Part shown: one piece after another, positions 30,630 to 42,332 of the stretch
Position numbering within the stretch: position 1 is the first letter of the stretch
How the letters are laid out: each line of letters opens with the position of its first letter
DNA from: Pectinophora gossypiella
Taxonomy: Eukaryota; Arthropoda; Insecta; Lepidoptera; Gelechiidae
DNA length: 64,000 nt
Direction: 5' to 3'
NCBI RefSeq assembly: GCF_024362695.1
Contig: NW_026063267.1
Span: 248,001-312,000 of the forward strand
Made by a program: the position numbers and the translations under genes
Notes under the pieces: generated by a model
Databases searched by the model: none
What the model saw: only the letters and a program-made list of their open reading frames with translations
What the model was told of the DNA's origin: nothing

Positions 30630-30984
30630 TATATTCTAAAACAACGTTTCAAACTAAATATTCAACCTATTCTTGTAAACCTATTCATGTTCACAGATGA
30701 TAGGGATGTAATTGCCCCTGAAAATGCGTTAAATGATTCCGTTATTATTTTCGATGATGTTACATGTTTTAAATTCAGAAGATAAACACTTTTAGGATTA
30801 GATATAAGTTTTTAATATATTTTCTTCACGTTCGTCCGTTGGCGCCCGTTCGAAATCTGACGTACCGAGTTGCCATCCGACAACATAATATTTAATCACA
30901 GGTACGTATTTGTAACTGATAAATATAACAGTTACACAACTTAATACTTAGCGATACGTCAGAAAACGCACCGGTTCAACGTTA

Positions 30985-31104
30985 TCTATACTTATAATAA
31001 ATCTGTAGAGAGGTCAAATTCTGTACATTAAATATTTTTTCAAAATAACTATCAGGGGGTGATAAGTGATCGATACTGATGCCAAAAATGCAATCAGTAA
31101 AATT

Positions 31105-31153
<49 letters not shown>

Positions 31154-33114
31154 ATGTTCCTTATAGAAACAAAAACTACTGGACGGATTTTAATGAAACT
31201 TGGTACAATTATTCTTCACACTCCTGGACAGGTCATAGTATACTTTTCATCACGCTACAATCAATAGGAGCAGAGTAGTGAAGGGAAATCCTTTTGTATG
31301 AAAAATCTAAACCACTCAAGTTAGACGTTTAAAATTTGGCATGCAGGTACCTTAGATACCGTAGAGGTGCACTAAGAAAGGATTTCCCGAAATTCCCACG
31401 GGAACGGGAATTAGCGGGAAAATCCTTTTGTATGAAAAATCTAAACCACTCAAGTTAGACTTTTGAAATTTGGCATGCAGGTACCTTAGATAACGTAGAG
31501 GTGCACTAAGAAAGGAATTCCCGAAATTCCCACGGGAACGGGAATTAGCGGAAAAATATTTTTGTATGAAAAATCTAAACCATTCAAGTTAGATGTTTGA
31601 AATTTGTCATGCAGGTACCTTAGATACCGTAGAGGTGTACTAAGAGAGGAATTCCCGAAATTCCCACGGGAACGGGAATTAGCGGGAAAATCCTTTTGTA
31701 TGAAAAATCTAAACCACTCAAGTTAGACGTTTGAAATTTGGCATGCAGGTACCATAGGTACCGTAGAGGTGCACTAAGAAAGGAATTCCCAAAATTCTCA
31801 CGGGAACGGGAATTAGCGGGAAATACCTTTTGTATGAAAAATCTAAACCACTCAAGTTAGACATTTGAAATTTAGCATGCAGATACCTTAGGTACCGTGG
31901 AGGTGCACTAAGAAAGGAATTCCCGAAATTCTCACGAGAACGGGAATTAGCGGGAAAATCCTTTTGTATGAAAAATCTAAACCATTCAAGTTAGACGTTT
32001 GAAATTTGTCATGCAGGTACCTTAGGTACCGTGGAGGTGCACTAAGAAAGGAATTCCCGAAATTCCCACGGGAACGGGAATTAACGGGAAAATCCTTTTG
32101 TATGAAAAATCTAAACCATTCAAGTAAGATGTTTAAAATTTGGCACGCAGGTACCGTGGAGGTGCACTAAGAAAGGAATTTCCGAAATTCCCACGGGAAC
32201 GGGAATTAACGGGAAAATCCTTTTGTATGAAAAATCTAAACCACTCAAGTTAGACGTTTGAAATTTGGCATGCAGGTACTTTAGTAAACTTAAAGCTTAG
32301 TTGCAACAGGATATTACAAAATTCCCACGGGAACGGTAGTTAGCGGGAAAAAACATTTGTATGAAAAAATCAAATCTAAATAAAAGGAGAAACTGACTGA
32401 CTCAGTGACTGACATATCAACGCATAGCCTGAACGGCTAAATGTAGGCATTTGAAATTTGGAAGGGACATAGCTTAGGTACCGTAGAGGTGCACTAAGAA
32501 AGGAATTCCCGGAATTCCCACGGGAACGGAAATTAGCGGGAAAATCCTTTTGTATGAAAAATCTAAACCGCTTAAGTTAGACGCTTGAAATTTGGCATGC
32601 AGGTACCTTAGTTAACTTAAACTTTAGTTGCAACAGGATATTGCAAAATTCCCACGGAAACGGGAGTTAGCGGGAAAAAAACATTTGTATGAAAAAATCG
32701 AAACCGCGTAAGATAGATGTTTTCAATTCAATTCAATTAAATTATTTATTGCATTCCATGTAGTACAATGGGGTGTTACATAGGCATAGGAACTAAAACA
32801 TGGACCCTGTAGGGCACAGCAACGTTGAAGGGAAGAGAGGAAGTGTGTATTAAAATTAAAACTCAATGAACAATCAATTAAAAAAAAAATCAATTCAATC
32901 AATTGATTCAATCTAGCATGCATGCATACCTTAGTAAATATAAAGTTTATTTTTGGCTGTATTTTGAAAAATGGGAGTTATTGGGAAAAAAATTGTATGA
33001 AAAAATCTAAACTGCATAAGTTAGATGCTTGAAATTTGATATGCACTCCCACACACACAAAGATCTCTCTCTTATATAACACGCCACGCGGACGAAGTCG
33101 CGGGCAAAAGCTAG
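30985..33114 (+). mobile_element. Helitron copy E, complete, inserted in an LTR
   Basis: It starts TCTATACTTATAATAA and ends GGGCAAAAGCTAG between A30984 and T33115. The other LTR is the exact empty site, so both ends are proven. The content is as in copy B: (GTCT)n, about 7.5 minisatellite units (31285-32285), diverged units, inverted LINE tail (32740-32915), terminal hairpin. Confidence 0.97.
31285..32285 (+). repeat. 134-bp minisatellite in Helitron E, about 7.5 units
   Basis: Same unit as 7696-9257. One unit near 32140 is shortened. Confidence 0.93.
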
Positions 33115-33154
33115 TTATGAATAAATACAGATTAAAAATATATAATTCTTAACA

Positions 33155-34321
33155 GTCGGCCATCCTGTACATGTGTCTGGCCCAGACACAGTAGAAATTT
33201 TACCTATTTCAAAAATGTTTAACAAGATAACAATGTTTTATTCACAGTATTACACGTTCATTTTGACCATTAAAATAACTATTAACAACTGTAATATATA
33301 TGAGAGTCAAACCAAAAATAACATTCTAAATATTAAAAACACCTCGTGTCACTGAAAGTAACTAAAATATAAAAACAATTGACCTTATTACAGTTCTCAA
33401 TCCAATCAAACAATTTACTTTAAACAACAACGTAAATCTCATAAATAACAATTTAAAAATAATAACAAATCTCTTATTTTCATTAGTAACATTAATATAA
33501 CACAAAAAAAAATAACAGTAAAGTAAAAAAAATAAAAAAATAAAAGAAAATAATTGCGAATCAATCCTGGTCACTCTCGGCCATCCAGTAAATGCGAATG
33601 TCCCCATTCGAAAAGAAAATTATTAACTTATAAGTAAGTTAAGCAAACATAAAATATTGTTTCTATACTAAACACATCCATACACATACACCCATATTTG
33701 TTATACTCTTCATAAACTCGACGGACACCATAGGGAAGGCGAGTGCTACGCTATTTGCCACCATCTGCAGATTCACTTTGGTTCTCTTTCAGGGTGTGCG
33801 GTTTATCGAACTAACAGGGCACTGCTTGCACTCAGTATGCTACAGCCTCACTCCTGCGATTGATAATATAAGGAGTCTGGGCGTCGCTTACACGCACTAG
33901 GTGTTTCGACCTCACTCCAGATCATTATAAGCAAATCTGGGCACCGCTTACACGCGATAGGTGTGTCGGCCTCACTCCAGAGTGTTCGCTATGATGAATT
34001 CTCCGGGCACCGCTTGCACACGCTAGGTGCTACGGCCTCACTCCAGAGTTATTACAAACGAATTGGGCACCGCTTGCATGCACTAGATGCTTCGGTCGCA
34101 ATCATGTTCCCTCTTGTCCATATGCTTCCGGGCTACACTAGTGCGATGCTGGTACTGTAGGTGCCTCCGGAGCGTCGCAGTTCATAGGGTTGGATCAAAG
34201 GGATTCAAAGGATTTTCGTTAAGCTAATAATTACATCATGGAATAGAGATAATAAATAGAGTCAGCTACTGGAGAGATAGTAAATAAGTACTACAACTTT
34301 ACACATATTATTAAATTTCAA
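33155..34321 (-). other. RS-gypsy 3' untranslated region
   Basis: AT-rich, no ORF. It includes the tandem repeats at 33817-34110. No clear polypurine tract is visible beside 33155. Confidence 0.6.
33817..34110 (+). repeat. About 62-bp tandem repeats in the RS-gypsy 3' region
   Basis: Five units start gggcaccgctt or a close variant at 33817, 33879, 33939, 34005 and 34065. Each contains ggcctcactccag or a variant. Confidence 0.85.
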
Positions 34322-37300
34322 TTAGTCACTATCGCCATAATCGCTTTCCGAATCTGATTCTACAAATCTTACCCATGGTTTCATTTTATCTACCAAAAAT
34401 ACATTTTTATATTTCTTTTTGGAGTAACCCTCTACGCTACTAACTTCGTAACGATCATGATCAAATGCAGCCGTAACACGATATGGACCACTAAAAGCAG
34501 GAGTTAACTTGCTGCTTTCGCCGGGCGTCTTGAAGTTTTTCTGAACCATAACCAAATCGCCAACCTTATTAATTCTAGCTTTGCACCTTTTGCCATCGTA
34601 TCTAGATTTCATTTTCTCTTGTTGAGTATTGATATTATCTACGACCTCTTCACGTATACGTTCTACATTATCTAGTGGTACCTCTTGATATTCATTAGTT
34701 TCGTGTAAATGACCCTCAGAAATATTTATCGTGGATTTTCCAAAGATTATTTCAGTGGGGGTTTTCCCCGTACTCTGATTTATCGTGTTATTCAGACTCC
34801 ATTGAACCTGATTGAGTTTCACGTCCCACTCGCGATCGTCATCCCCATGACATAGAGCTGTTAATGATGAAAGTATTGAGCGGTTGTACCTCTCAATTTG
34901 ACCGTTAGCTCGGGGAGTGGCTACGGCATTCAGTGTGTGCTTTACCTCCGCTGTCTCCATGAATGATTTGAATTCAATCGAGGTAAAACTTGTTCCACGA
35001 TCTGATATTAAGTTTTGTGGAGTACCAAATAACGCAAAAACATCCCTCAGAACGCCAATTGACGTCTTACTCTTGGTATTCTCGACAGCTTTTAGGATAA
35101 CAAATTTCGTGAAACTATCGATAATCCCAAGAACATAAACGTTTCCACGTTTACTTTTCACGAAAGGGCCTAAATGATCTATATGAAGACACTGGAATGG
35201 CACACTTGGTTTAGGGATGGGGTGAAGCAAACCTTGCTTTCTACCACTGGGACCCTTGGCATGGGCGCATGGTATACAAGCTCGCACATACTTTTTTACG
35301 AATTGCGTCATCCTTGGGAACCAATAATCTCTTTTCGCCTTTTCGAGTGTCTTAACATAGGAAAAGTGTCCTGCCTGGTCGTGACACTGCTGCATTATCT
35401 TCCATCGCGCATCTCTTGGCACCGCCCACCGCAACTCTCCTTCCACTTTTCTATAAATCTTACCATCTTTTAACGTGTAATTTTGTTGTATATCCTTTGC
35501 TTCTTCACATTTAGTATCAAGTACTGCTTTAATATGGCACAGTCTTGGATCACTCAGTTGCACCGATTGCAACCAGTGTACCTCGCCTACTTGCATCACG
35601 ATTTCAATATTTTCTTCGCTTACTTGAACCGGGTTGCGGCTAAGGGCATCGGCGTGCGCTAATTGGGCTCCTGGTCTGTATTCGATAGTAAAAGAGAACT
35701 CCTGGACTAGAAGCCACCATCGAGCAATCCTTGGTATTAAATCTCTCTTAGTCAACGTCGTTCGCAAGGCGTTACAGTCTGTAACTACCTTAAAGTCCAG
35801 GCCAAGGAGATACACTCGGAACCGATTTAGGGAGGCGACGACGGCTAATGTTTCCAATTCGTAAGAATGGTAATGCTGTTCTTCGGCCGTCGTCTGCCTA
35901 CTAAAATAAGCCACCGCCCTAAATGGTGAGTCCTTGTTAGGTCTCTGCAATAATATACCGCCAAGTCCTACAGAACTTGCGTCAGTGTGTGTGAGTTCGG
36001 TTTCATATTTATGGTTATAAATTGCCAATACTGGACGAGTGATCAGCGTTTCTTTCAACTGAGAAAAGGCACGAGCTTGTTCTTCACCCCAGGTCCACGC
36101 AACGTTATTTTTAGTGAGGGAAGTCAAAGGTCTTGCTATGGAAGCAAAGCCCGGGACAAAGCGTCTGAAAAAGCTTGCAAGTCCCACGAATTGTCTCACT
36201 TCGTGGACGTTTTGTGGAGTCTTGAATGCAGCTACCGCGTCAGTTTTCTTTATTCCAGGCTTCACTCCGTCGTTAGAGATTTCGAATCCGAGGTATTCGA
36301 TTCTACTTTTGAAGAAATTACATTTTGACAAATTTAATGTCAAATTAGCATCTTTTAGAAGGTTAAGAACGGCTGTCAACTTCTCCATCCCTTCATCGAT
36401 AGTCTTTGAAGGTATAATGATGTCATCCATGTAGGCTAACACTCCGGGAATTGGCTGTCGTCTGAGTAATGTCAGAACAAGTCTTTGAAACACTGCTGGG
36501 GCGTTAGTAAGACCGAAGGGCATTCGATTGTATTCAAAATGCCCATCGGGCGTTACGAACGCAGTAACATGCCTTGATTCCTCTGCCACCGGAACTTGGT
36601 GATAACCGGAAGCAAGGTCGAGTGTAGTAAAGTAGACTTGTTCTGACAAGCTGTCGATCTGATCATCAACAAGCGGCATGGGGAATTTCTCCTTAACCGT
36701 TTTACGGTTTAGAGCCCGATAGTCTACGCACAATCTCTTTTCGCCGTTCTTTTTCGCTACTAAAATTATCGGGCTTGCATATTCAGATTGTGACTCCCGT
36801 ATAATCCCATTCGCTAACATATTATTTACGATGTCATTCACTTTAGCACGTTCAGATATAGAAAGCCTATACGGTCTATAGATAACGGGGGTATCGTCCT
36901 TCAGTTCTATGTGCATTTGAGTAAGAGAAGTCTTTCCTAATTCTTCGAGAGTAAATGCAAAACAATCGCGCCTGCTATTTAAAACATCACATAATTTTTC
37001 TTTGGTATCCGAATCTAAATCCTCATCCACATTTATCTGATCCATTCGTATAACATTCGTGGTAACTTCTTTTGATATCATATTCACTGTCACGTCATCC
37101 GACTTTCGAAACACCGCAGAAGGTGGTAATGGTGACGACGGTGCAGTCGAAATCAACGCTACCCTGGCTATCAAAGTACCGCGAGGTAAGGTAAAAGGTT
37201 CAGTAGATAAGTTCATCACCAGTATGGATCCGAAACCTTCTTTCATAGAGTATACTCCTGGAAGTATCATGTACTCTTTACCCTTCCTCATGCAAACCTC

Positions 37301-39199
37301 TGTATCTATATATATGTGACCGGTGACTTTGGAGGAGAGACTTACTATCACAGGCCTATTGTCAGAAATCAACTCATCATTTAAATTGGAAAGAGACAAC
37401 TTTTTAGTTTCTGTTATTACGTCCTTGTAAAATATTAGTCTATCATCCGTTTTGTGGATTCTTATTTGTGGTAACTCTGTGAATGATTGTCCTATAAGGA
37501 TATCAGCGGGAAGAATCTCTGGTTCCACTAAATAAGCTTCAATGTTCTCGTTAATGCCATCTAAAGCCACGTAGATCTTTACACGGCCAATTGGAACCAC
37601 TGTTCCGCTACCAAACCCCATAAGCGTAGGAAGATGACTATTATCAATAGGTAATTTCAACTGTGAGCCAAAATCCGCCCTCAGAAGCGTACACTGACTA
37701 CCCAGGTCGATAAACGATCTCATTGGTTGGTCGTTAACGCTTACTTCTTTAAAATATTTGTCATTACTACTCGCCGAAGTCGTAATATTTAAAACGTTTT
37801 TTGTGACATTACTTGACTTTGATTGTTCTTTATCCAAATTCTTTATTCCCGTACAATCTTTATCTGAATGCCCAAATCGGCGACACATTTTACATTTAAT
37901 AATATCTTTTGGACAGTTATTGACTATATGTCCTGTTTCGCCGCAATTGTAACAGGTCACACTGGTCGCTGTTTTCTTTGTGCTAAAATCGTTTTGCCTA
38001 CGATGAAAGTTTTGAGACTCGGCTTCACGGTTTGTCGAGAAAACTCGCCTCGGTACATCAGTGCTCTTACTAGTAATATTCCGGAAATATTTCAACACGC
38101 CTGCTGGTTCTTGCAAGTTTGCGCCCTGAACGTTCATTTTTATATTCGGGTCGACGATTCCGTTTGTAAGACAATGTACTGCCTTTTTGCCTCGTAGTTC
38201 GCATCTATTGATTAGAAGCATTTTGTCGTAATAATATTGTTCAAGCGTTTCGTTACGCCGAGTTTTCCTAGACAACATCTCGTATAACATGTCACCGTAA
38301 TTCTCTTCAATTGAAAATTCTTCTAATAATTGTTCTTGCAGCTCGGCCCATGTGAATTTAACGCTAGTCAAGCCGTCGTACCATTGTTTAGCCAGGCCCT
38401 TTAATCTTGGCAATGCACAATATATAGTTTGCCTTTCGGTCCAACCATAAACGTGCGCAGACTCATTGATCTTTGATAACCAGTCCTTCATGGTTTGCGT
38501 TTTAGCGTGAGGGTCGAAATCTGGTATGACGTTTTGTGCGGCCTGTAGTCCAGCTCCAGGAGACACGGTGTTATTACGTTCATTTAAAGCAGTAACTAAT
38601 TTTTCTAATATTGTATTTTCTTTGGTTGGTTCTGAACGATAAGATGGATTCGGGTGCCGTTGCCTTCCAATAGATACCGAAGTGGAATAATGTTTTCTCC
38701 TACTCACGCGCTGACTTTTGTGTACCATACTCACAGTGGAGGATAAGCTACTCTCTGAAGAACTAGACCTGTATGAACGCTTATGCGTCTTCTTATGTCC
38801 GCGTTTGTAATGAACGTGATATCTATCTGTCGAATGTGATGATCTAGTTGTGCTGCGGTATCTTCGATTGGTCTGTATCGGAGACCTCGACCTACTCGAC
38901 GGGTTTCGGTGAGACCGACTGGGTAAGCGATATCTACTGTCATCACGGTGACGGGAGCTTTTGTACGACATCCGCCTACGAGACCTACTCCTCGAACGTC
39001 TACCAGGTGTTCCGCTTTTAAAGCGACGCGGCGTCGGTGAGCGTTTTCGGCATGATTTACGGCTGTTAATGTCGCGCAGTCGCGGCGGAGTACGAGACCT
39101 ACTTCTAGTATTGTCACATCGGTTACGTTTATAATGTTTACTATGGCTTAACGGAGGGGTTCCAATCGGTGTCATACCCCTTGACCTATCGCTTTCCAT
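34322..39199 (-). CDS. Gypsy Gag-Pol polyprotein with N-terminal RS domain, intact
   Basis: A 1625-residue ORF without breaks. Residues about 30-185 are dominated by Arg/Ser dipeptides (for example GRRSRSRSRRRMSYKSSRHR), resembling the RS domain of splicing SR proteins, which is unusual for a Gag. A Gag core (about 225-345) follows, then two CCHC knuckles (CYNCGETGHIVNNC, CKMCRRFGHSDKDC, about 416-449). The protease has FIDLGSQC (D498), with DLG instead of the usual DSG/DTG. RT has AYMDDII (923-926), RNase H has LTHTDASSVGLGG, and integrase has an HHCC finger and a core (HIDHLGPF, ISDRGTSFTS, RANGQIERYN). No envelope or chromodomain was recognised. The start is the first ATG of the open frame. 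Confidence 0.95.
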   Translation of the reverse strand: MESDRSRGMTPIGTPPLSHSKHYKRNRCDNTRSRSRTPPRLRDINSRKSCRKRSPTPRRFKSGTPGRRSRSRSRRRMSYKSSRHRDDSRYRLPSRSHRNPSSRSRSPIQTNRRYRSTTRSSHSTDRYHVHYKRGHKKTHKRSYRSSSSESSLSSTVSMVHKSQRVSRRKHYSTSVSIGRQRHPNPSYRSEPTKENTILEKLVTALNERNNTVSPGAGLQAAQNVIPDFDPHAKTQTMKDWLSKINESAHVYGWTERQTIYCALPRLKGLAKQWYDGLTSVKFTWAELQEQLLEEFSIEENYGDMLYEMLSRKTRRNETLEQYYYDKMLLINRCELRGKKAVHCLTNGIVDPNIKMNVQGANLQEPAGVLKYFRNITSKSTDVPRRVFSTNREAESQNFHRRQNDFSTKKTATSVTCYNCGETGHIVNNCPKDIIKCKMCRRFGHSDKDCTGIKNLDKEQSKSSNVTKNVLNITTSASSNDKYFKEVSVNDQPMRSFIDLGSQCTLLRADFGSQLKLPIDNSHLPTLMGFGSGTVVPIGRVKIYVALDGINENIEAYLVEPEILPADILIGQSFTELPQIRIHKTDDRLIFYKDVITETKKLSLSNLNDELISDNRPVIVSLSSKVTGHIYIDTEVCMRKGKEYMILPGVYSMKEGFGSILVMNLSTEPFTLPRGTLIARVALISTAPSSPLPPSAVFRKSDDVTVNMISKEVTTNVIRMDQINVDEDLDSDTKEKLCDVLNSRRDCFAFTLEELGKTSLTQMHIELKDDTPVIYRPYRLSISERAKVNDIVNNMLANGIIRESQSEYASPIILVAKKNGEKRLCVDYRALNRKTVKEKFPMPLVDDQIDSLSEQVYFTTLDLASGYHQVPVAEESRHVTAFVTPDGHFEYNRMPFGLTNAPAVFQRLVLTLLRRQPIPGVLAYMDDIIIPSKTIDEGMEKLTAVLNLLKDANLTLNLSKCNFFKSRIEYLGFEISNDGVKPGIKKTDAVAAFKTPQNVHEVRQFVGLASFFRRFVPGFASIARPLTSLTKNNVAWTWGEEQARAFSQLKETLITRPVLAIYNHKYETELTHTDASSVGLGGILLQRPNKDSPFRAVAYFSRQTTAEEQHYHSYELETLAVVASLNRFRVYLLGLDFKVVTDCNALRTTLTKRDLIPRIARWWLLVQEFSFTIEYRPGAQLAHADALSRNPVQVSEENIEIVMQVGEVHWLQSVQLSDPRLCHIKAVLDTKCEEAKDIQQNYTLKDGKIYRKVEGELRWAVPRDARWKIMQQCHDQAGHFSYVKTLEKAKRDYWFPRMTQFVKKYVRACIPCAHAKGPSGRKQGLLHPIPKPSVPFQCLHIDHLGPFVKSKRGNVYVLGIIDSFTKFVILKAVENTKSKTSIGVLRDVFALFGTPQNLISDRGTSFTSIEFKSFMETAEVKHTLNAVATPRANGQIERYNRSILSSLTALCHGDDDREWDVKLNQVQWSLNNTINQSTGKTPTEIIFGKSTINISEGHLHETNEYQEVPLDNVERIREEVVDNINTQQEKMKSRYDGKRCKARINKVGDLVMVQKNFKTPGESSKLTPAFSGPYRVTAAFDHDRYEVSSVEGYSKKKYKNVFLVDKMKPWVRFVESDSESDYGDSD

Positions 39200-39508
39200 G
39201 TTGCAATGCCTATAAGATTGTAGGAAATAAAGGGAATGAACTGTTTGCTGAAATATTTATCACTTTTTAAAAAAAACAATCGTAAATAACTACTTAACCT
39301 CAACTTTACTGTCAAGCATGGTTATCACCTGAAACTGTAATGAATAATGGTAGGACTTAGGTAATATAAATAATCATCTTGAAATTGAACAAAAATAATA
39401 ATGTGGCTATGCAACTTGTATGGTTATCAAATAACGTTATCTTATACTATTATTTCGTCTAGAATTTCTTTGGCTGATAATGTTGGTTAACAGACACTTT
39501 ATAGTATA

Positions 39509-40833
39509 CTAGCTGGTACCCGCGACTTCGTCTGCGTACTTTTAATTTGAATATTAAGGATTATATAAAAGGAACGGTATAGCATGTGATTAAAAGAGAG
39601 TAAGTAGGTATATTTAAAAAAAATAAAAAATATCTGTTTACAGTCGTTATAAAGTACCTATGTATTCCATTGAGTGGCAGAAATTACCTAGGAATATTTA
39701 TCGGTCCCTTATGTCCAAGACACTTACAGGGGTCAGCGTCACGTTGTGTACAAAAATATTTTAAAATGACCTAATTTAAAACTTTTTTGTACACAACGTT
39801 TGCTATTTTGTTATTATTTGTTAAAATGTAGAAATTGTTTGGACTCGACACTCGCGAGCAGGCCACGTATACACCACGTGCGCTCCCCCACCACAAGACA
39901 GCGCCGTTGACTGCCGCCACACTTCGGCGAATGTGCGCGACGACGAACGACGACCGACGGCAGTGGCGGCGATGCAGAGTATTCGTTAAAAGGAACTTTA
40001 TCTACAAAAGCCAAATTTTTTTAACTTGATACACCCAAAACTACTAAATATCATGTTCCTAGGTTCAGTGGTTAATATTTTGTATACAAAAAGTTTGGCT
40101 TCGTAGTTCCCGTTCCGAATCCGTTCCGTTCCGTTCGAATTTCGGAAAATCCGTTTGTTGAAAAACTCTGCACATCCTAAGAGACCTACGTACCAAGTTT
40201 CATGGTTTTATCTTCAAAAATGACGAATACCCATACAAACATTCAACCCGTATTTCACCCCCATACTGGTAAAAATTTCAAAATGCTTGAACAAACGATT
40301 TTTTGTTTGTTATTTAGTGCCTAAACACAAAATTTAATATTTTTATCTTGAAAAATGACGAACCTCATAAAAAATTTCAACACCTATTTCATCCCCTCAA
40401 AGATCGAATTTTCAAAAACGCTTTAACAAATTGTTTTTTTATTTCTTATCAAGTTCCTAAATATAAAGTTTCGTGGTTTTATCCCCAAAAATGACGAACT
40501 CCCATACAAACTTTCAACCCTCATTTCACCCCCTCACTGGTCGAAATTTCAGCAACGCTAGAACAAATGTTTAATTATTTTTTATCAAGTGCTTAAATAT
40601 AAAGTTTCATGGATTTATATTTTAAAATTAAAATATCCCATACAAACTTTCAACCCCTATTTCAATCTCTTCGTCCCTTCTTTTCGCAATAAAAGGTATC
40701 CTATTTTCTTTCTCAGGGTCTAAAGATTGTCTGTGCCAAATTTAATCAAAATCGGTTGAGAGGTTTTAGCGGGAAAGCGTAACAGACAGATAGACAGACA
40801 GAGTTACTTTCGCATTTATAATATTAGTAAGGA
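39509..40833 (-). mobile_element. Helitron copy J
   Basis: On the minus strand it starts TCCTTACTAATATTATAAATG (40833) and ends CTAG (39509-39512), between A39508 and T40834. It has a short GTCT tract (40787-40803), three to four diverged units of about 130 bp with tttcaaccc-tatttca (40240-40680), and a GC-rich piece (39840-39980). Non-coding. Confidence 0.85.
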
Positions 40834-40962
40834 TTATTTTCCCTCGTTAAATAGTAAACAAACTAAGTGTAGGTGTTATAATTTCGTTGAAGAACTGATT
40901 ACCTATCCGTTTCTTTGTCTAAAATGAGTATTACCTTATTACTATGATTGATTACTGGGCTT

Positions 40963-42037
40963 AAAGTTCGTATAAATGTCTATCGAATTACCTCCTCAAG
41001 TTTAAAGCGTAGCTAGTCATGTAGTACTATATTAATTATGTGGTGTAAGTAATTAGATTTTATCTGTATGTAATGTAATAGTTAGTTGAATAAAAAAACT
41101 TATACAAATCAGATCAATTAATTGGCGTAATGTGATTCTAGAAAGAGTTTTAATGTTAATAGATAGCTAGCTATAGCTATGTGTAGGTTCCTGTAGGAAT
41201 GAGATATAACTGTTTAATAAAGACAGTTGCATCAAAATTTTATCATAAATTCCCTAAATTATGGCGCCTACCTACCCTCTAAGTTAGAAAAGTGATCAAA
41301 TACTAACTTGAGGTCACTCAGTTTAAAAAAAAACATCGAAATCATTCCAGTAGCTATGGCGTCATGCGCTTCTTGACACGATCACGAAATCTAGATTTCC
41401 GCGGGAATGAGGTATTTTCCCGCCATAAAAAGTAGCCTGTGTCCGTGCCTAAGATCCTATCTTTAAATTAACCAAGTCTTATAAAATTCCGTTCAGACGT
41501 TAAGGCGTGAATGAGGCAAACTTTTAAAACAAACAATTAAAAATCACTAACCTAGTTTTCTGTCTACTGCCTACGCCTTAAGTACGATAGCATAAATATT
41601 AATAGGCCATATCCTTTTCTAGATTACTATCTATCAGCTAACTAAATTTCATCAAAATCCGTTGAGCCGTTTAGGCATGATAGACAAAACTCCCAGCAAA
41701 AACCATAAAAAAATCACTAACTCAATTCAGTTTTCTGCCTACTTCCTACCCCCTAAGTACGATGACGTGATCAATTTGATCGTACAACCGTTTTTAGATA
41801 ACCAACTATTACCTTACTAAATTTCATTAAAATCCGTTCAGCCGTTTAGACGTGAAAGAGCAAAAGTCCCAACAAAAACGACTACAAATCACTAAATCAA
41901 TTTAGTTATCTGCCAACTGCCTACCCCCTAAGAACGATGGCGTGATTATTTATAGCCTATGACCATTTCTAGGTTATCATCTATCACCATACCAAATTTC
42001 ATCAAAATCCGTTGAGCCGTTTAGGCGTGAAAGAGTA

Positions 42038-42094
<57 letters not shown>

Positions 42095-42125
42095 GTTACT
42101 TTCGCATTTATAATATTAGTATGGA
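40963..42125 (-). mobile_element. Repeat K, Helitron-like (left end unresolved)
   Basis: An inverted relative of Helitron D: 5' end TCCATACTAATATTATAAATG on the minus strand at 42125, long GTCT tract (42038-42095), 175-bp units. Homology to D ends near 40963 without a clear CTRR terminus. Confidence 0.7.
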
Positions 42126-42332
42126 TTACATAGTTAATTATAGTGTCGGTGATTATACACCAATGAACAATCATTTTAGACTGTTAACGAAAGAATTCAA
42201 AACACTATGGATCACATAAAACTTCAACTAATACATTATGCAATACTCACCGATTTTATTCAGTTATTGCTTACCACTTACACTTATTTCGCATCCACTA
42301 GTGGGGTATCTTATCAGATCCCACTTCTGAAC

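Larger units (their letters stand above)
30767..33154 (-). repeat. 3' LTR of the RS-gypsy element, split by Helitron E
   Basis: 30767-30984 plus 33115-33154 make 258 bp and align to 42333-42590 with one difference. Confidence 0.95.
39200..42332 (-). other. RS-gypsy leader, expanded by nested repeats
   Basis: The leader proper is 39200-39508, 40834-40962 and 42126-42332. The rest is Helitron J and repeat K. On the minus strand, GTTCAGAAGTGGGATCTG after the LTR end (42315-42332) is the likely primer-binding region. Confidence 0.7.

Noticed and set aside
39814..40029. Overlapping ORFs in the GC-rich part of Helitron J
   Set aside because: Both strands open by GC bias; no recognisable protein.
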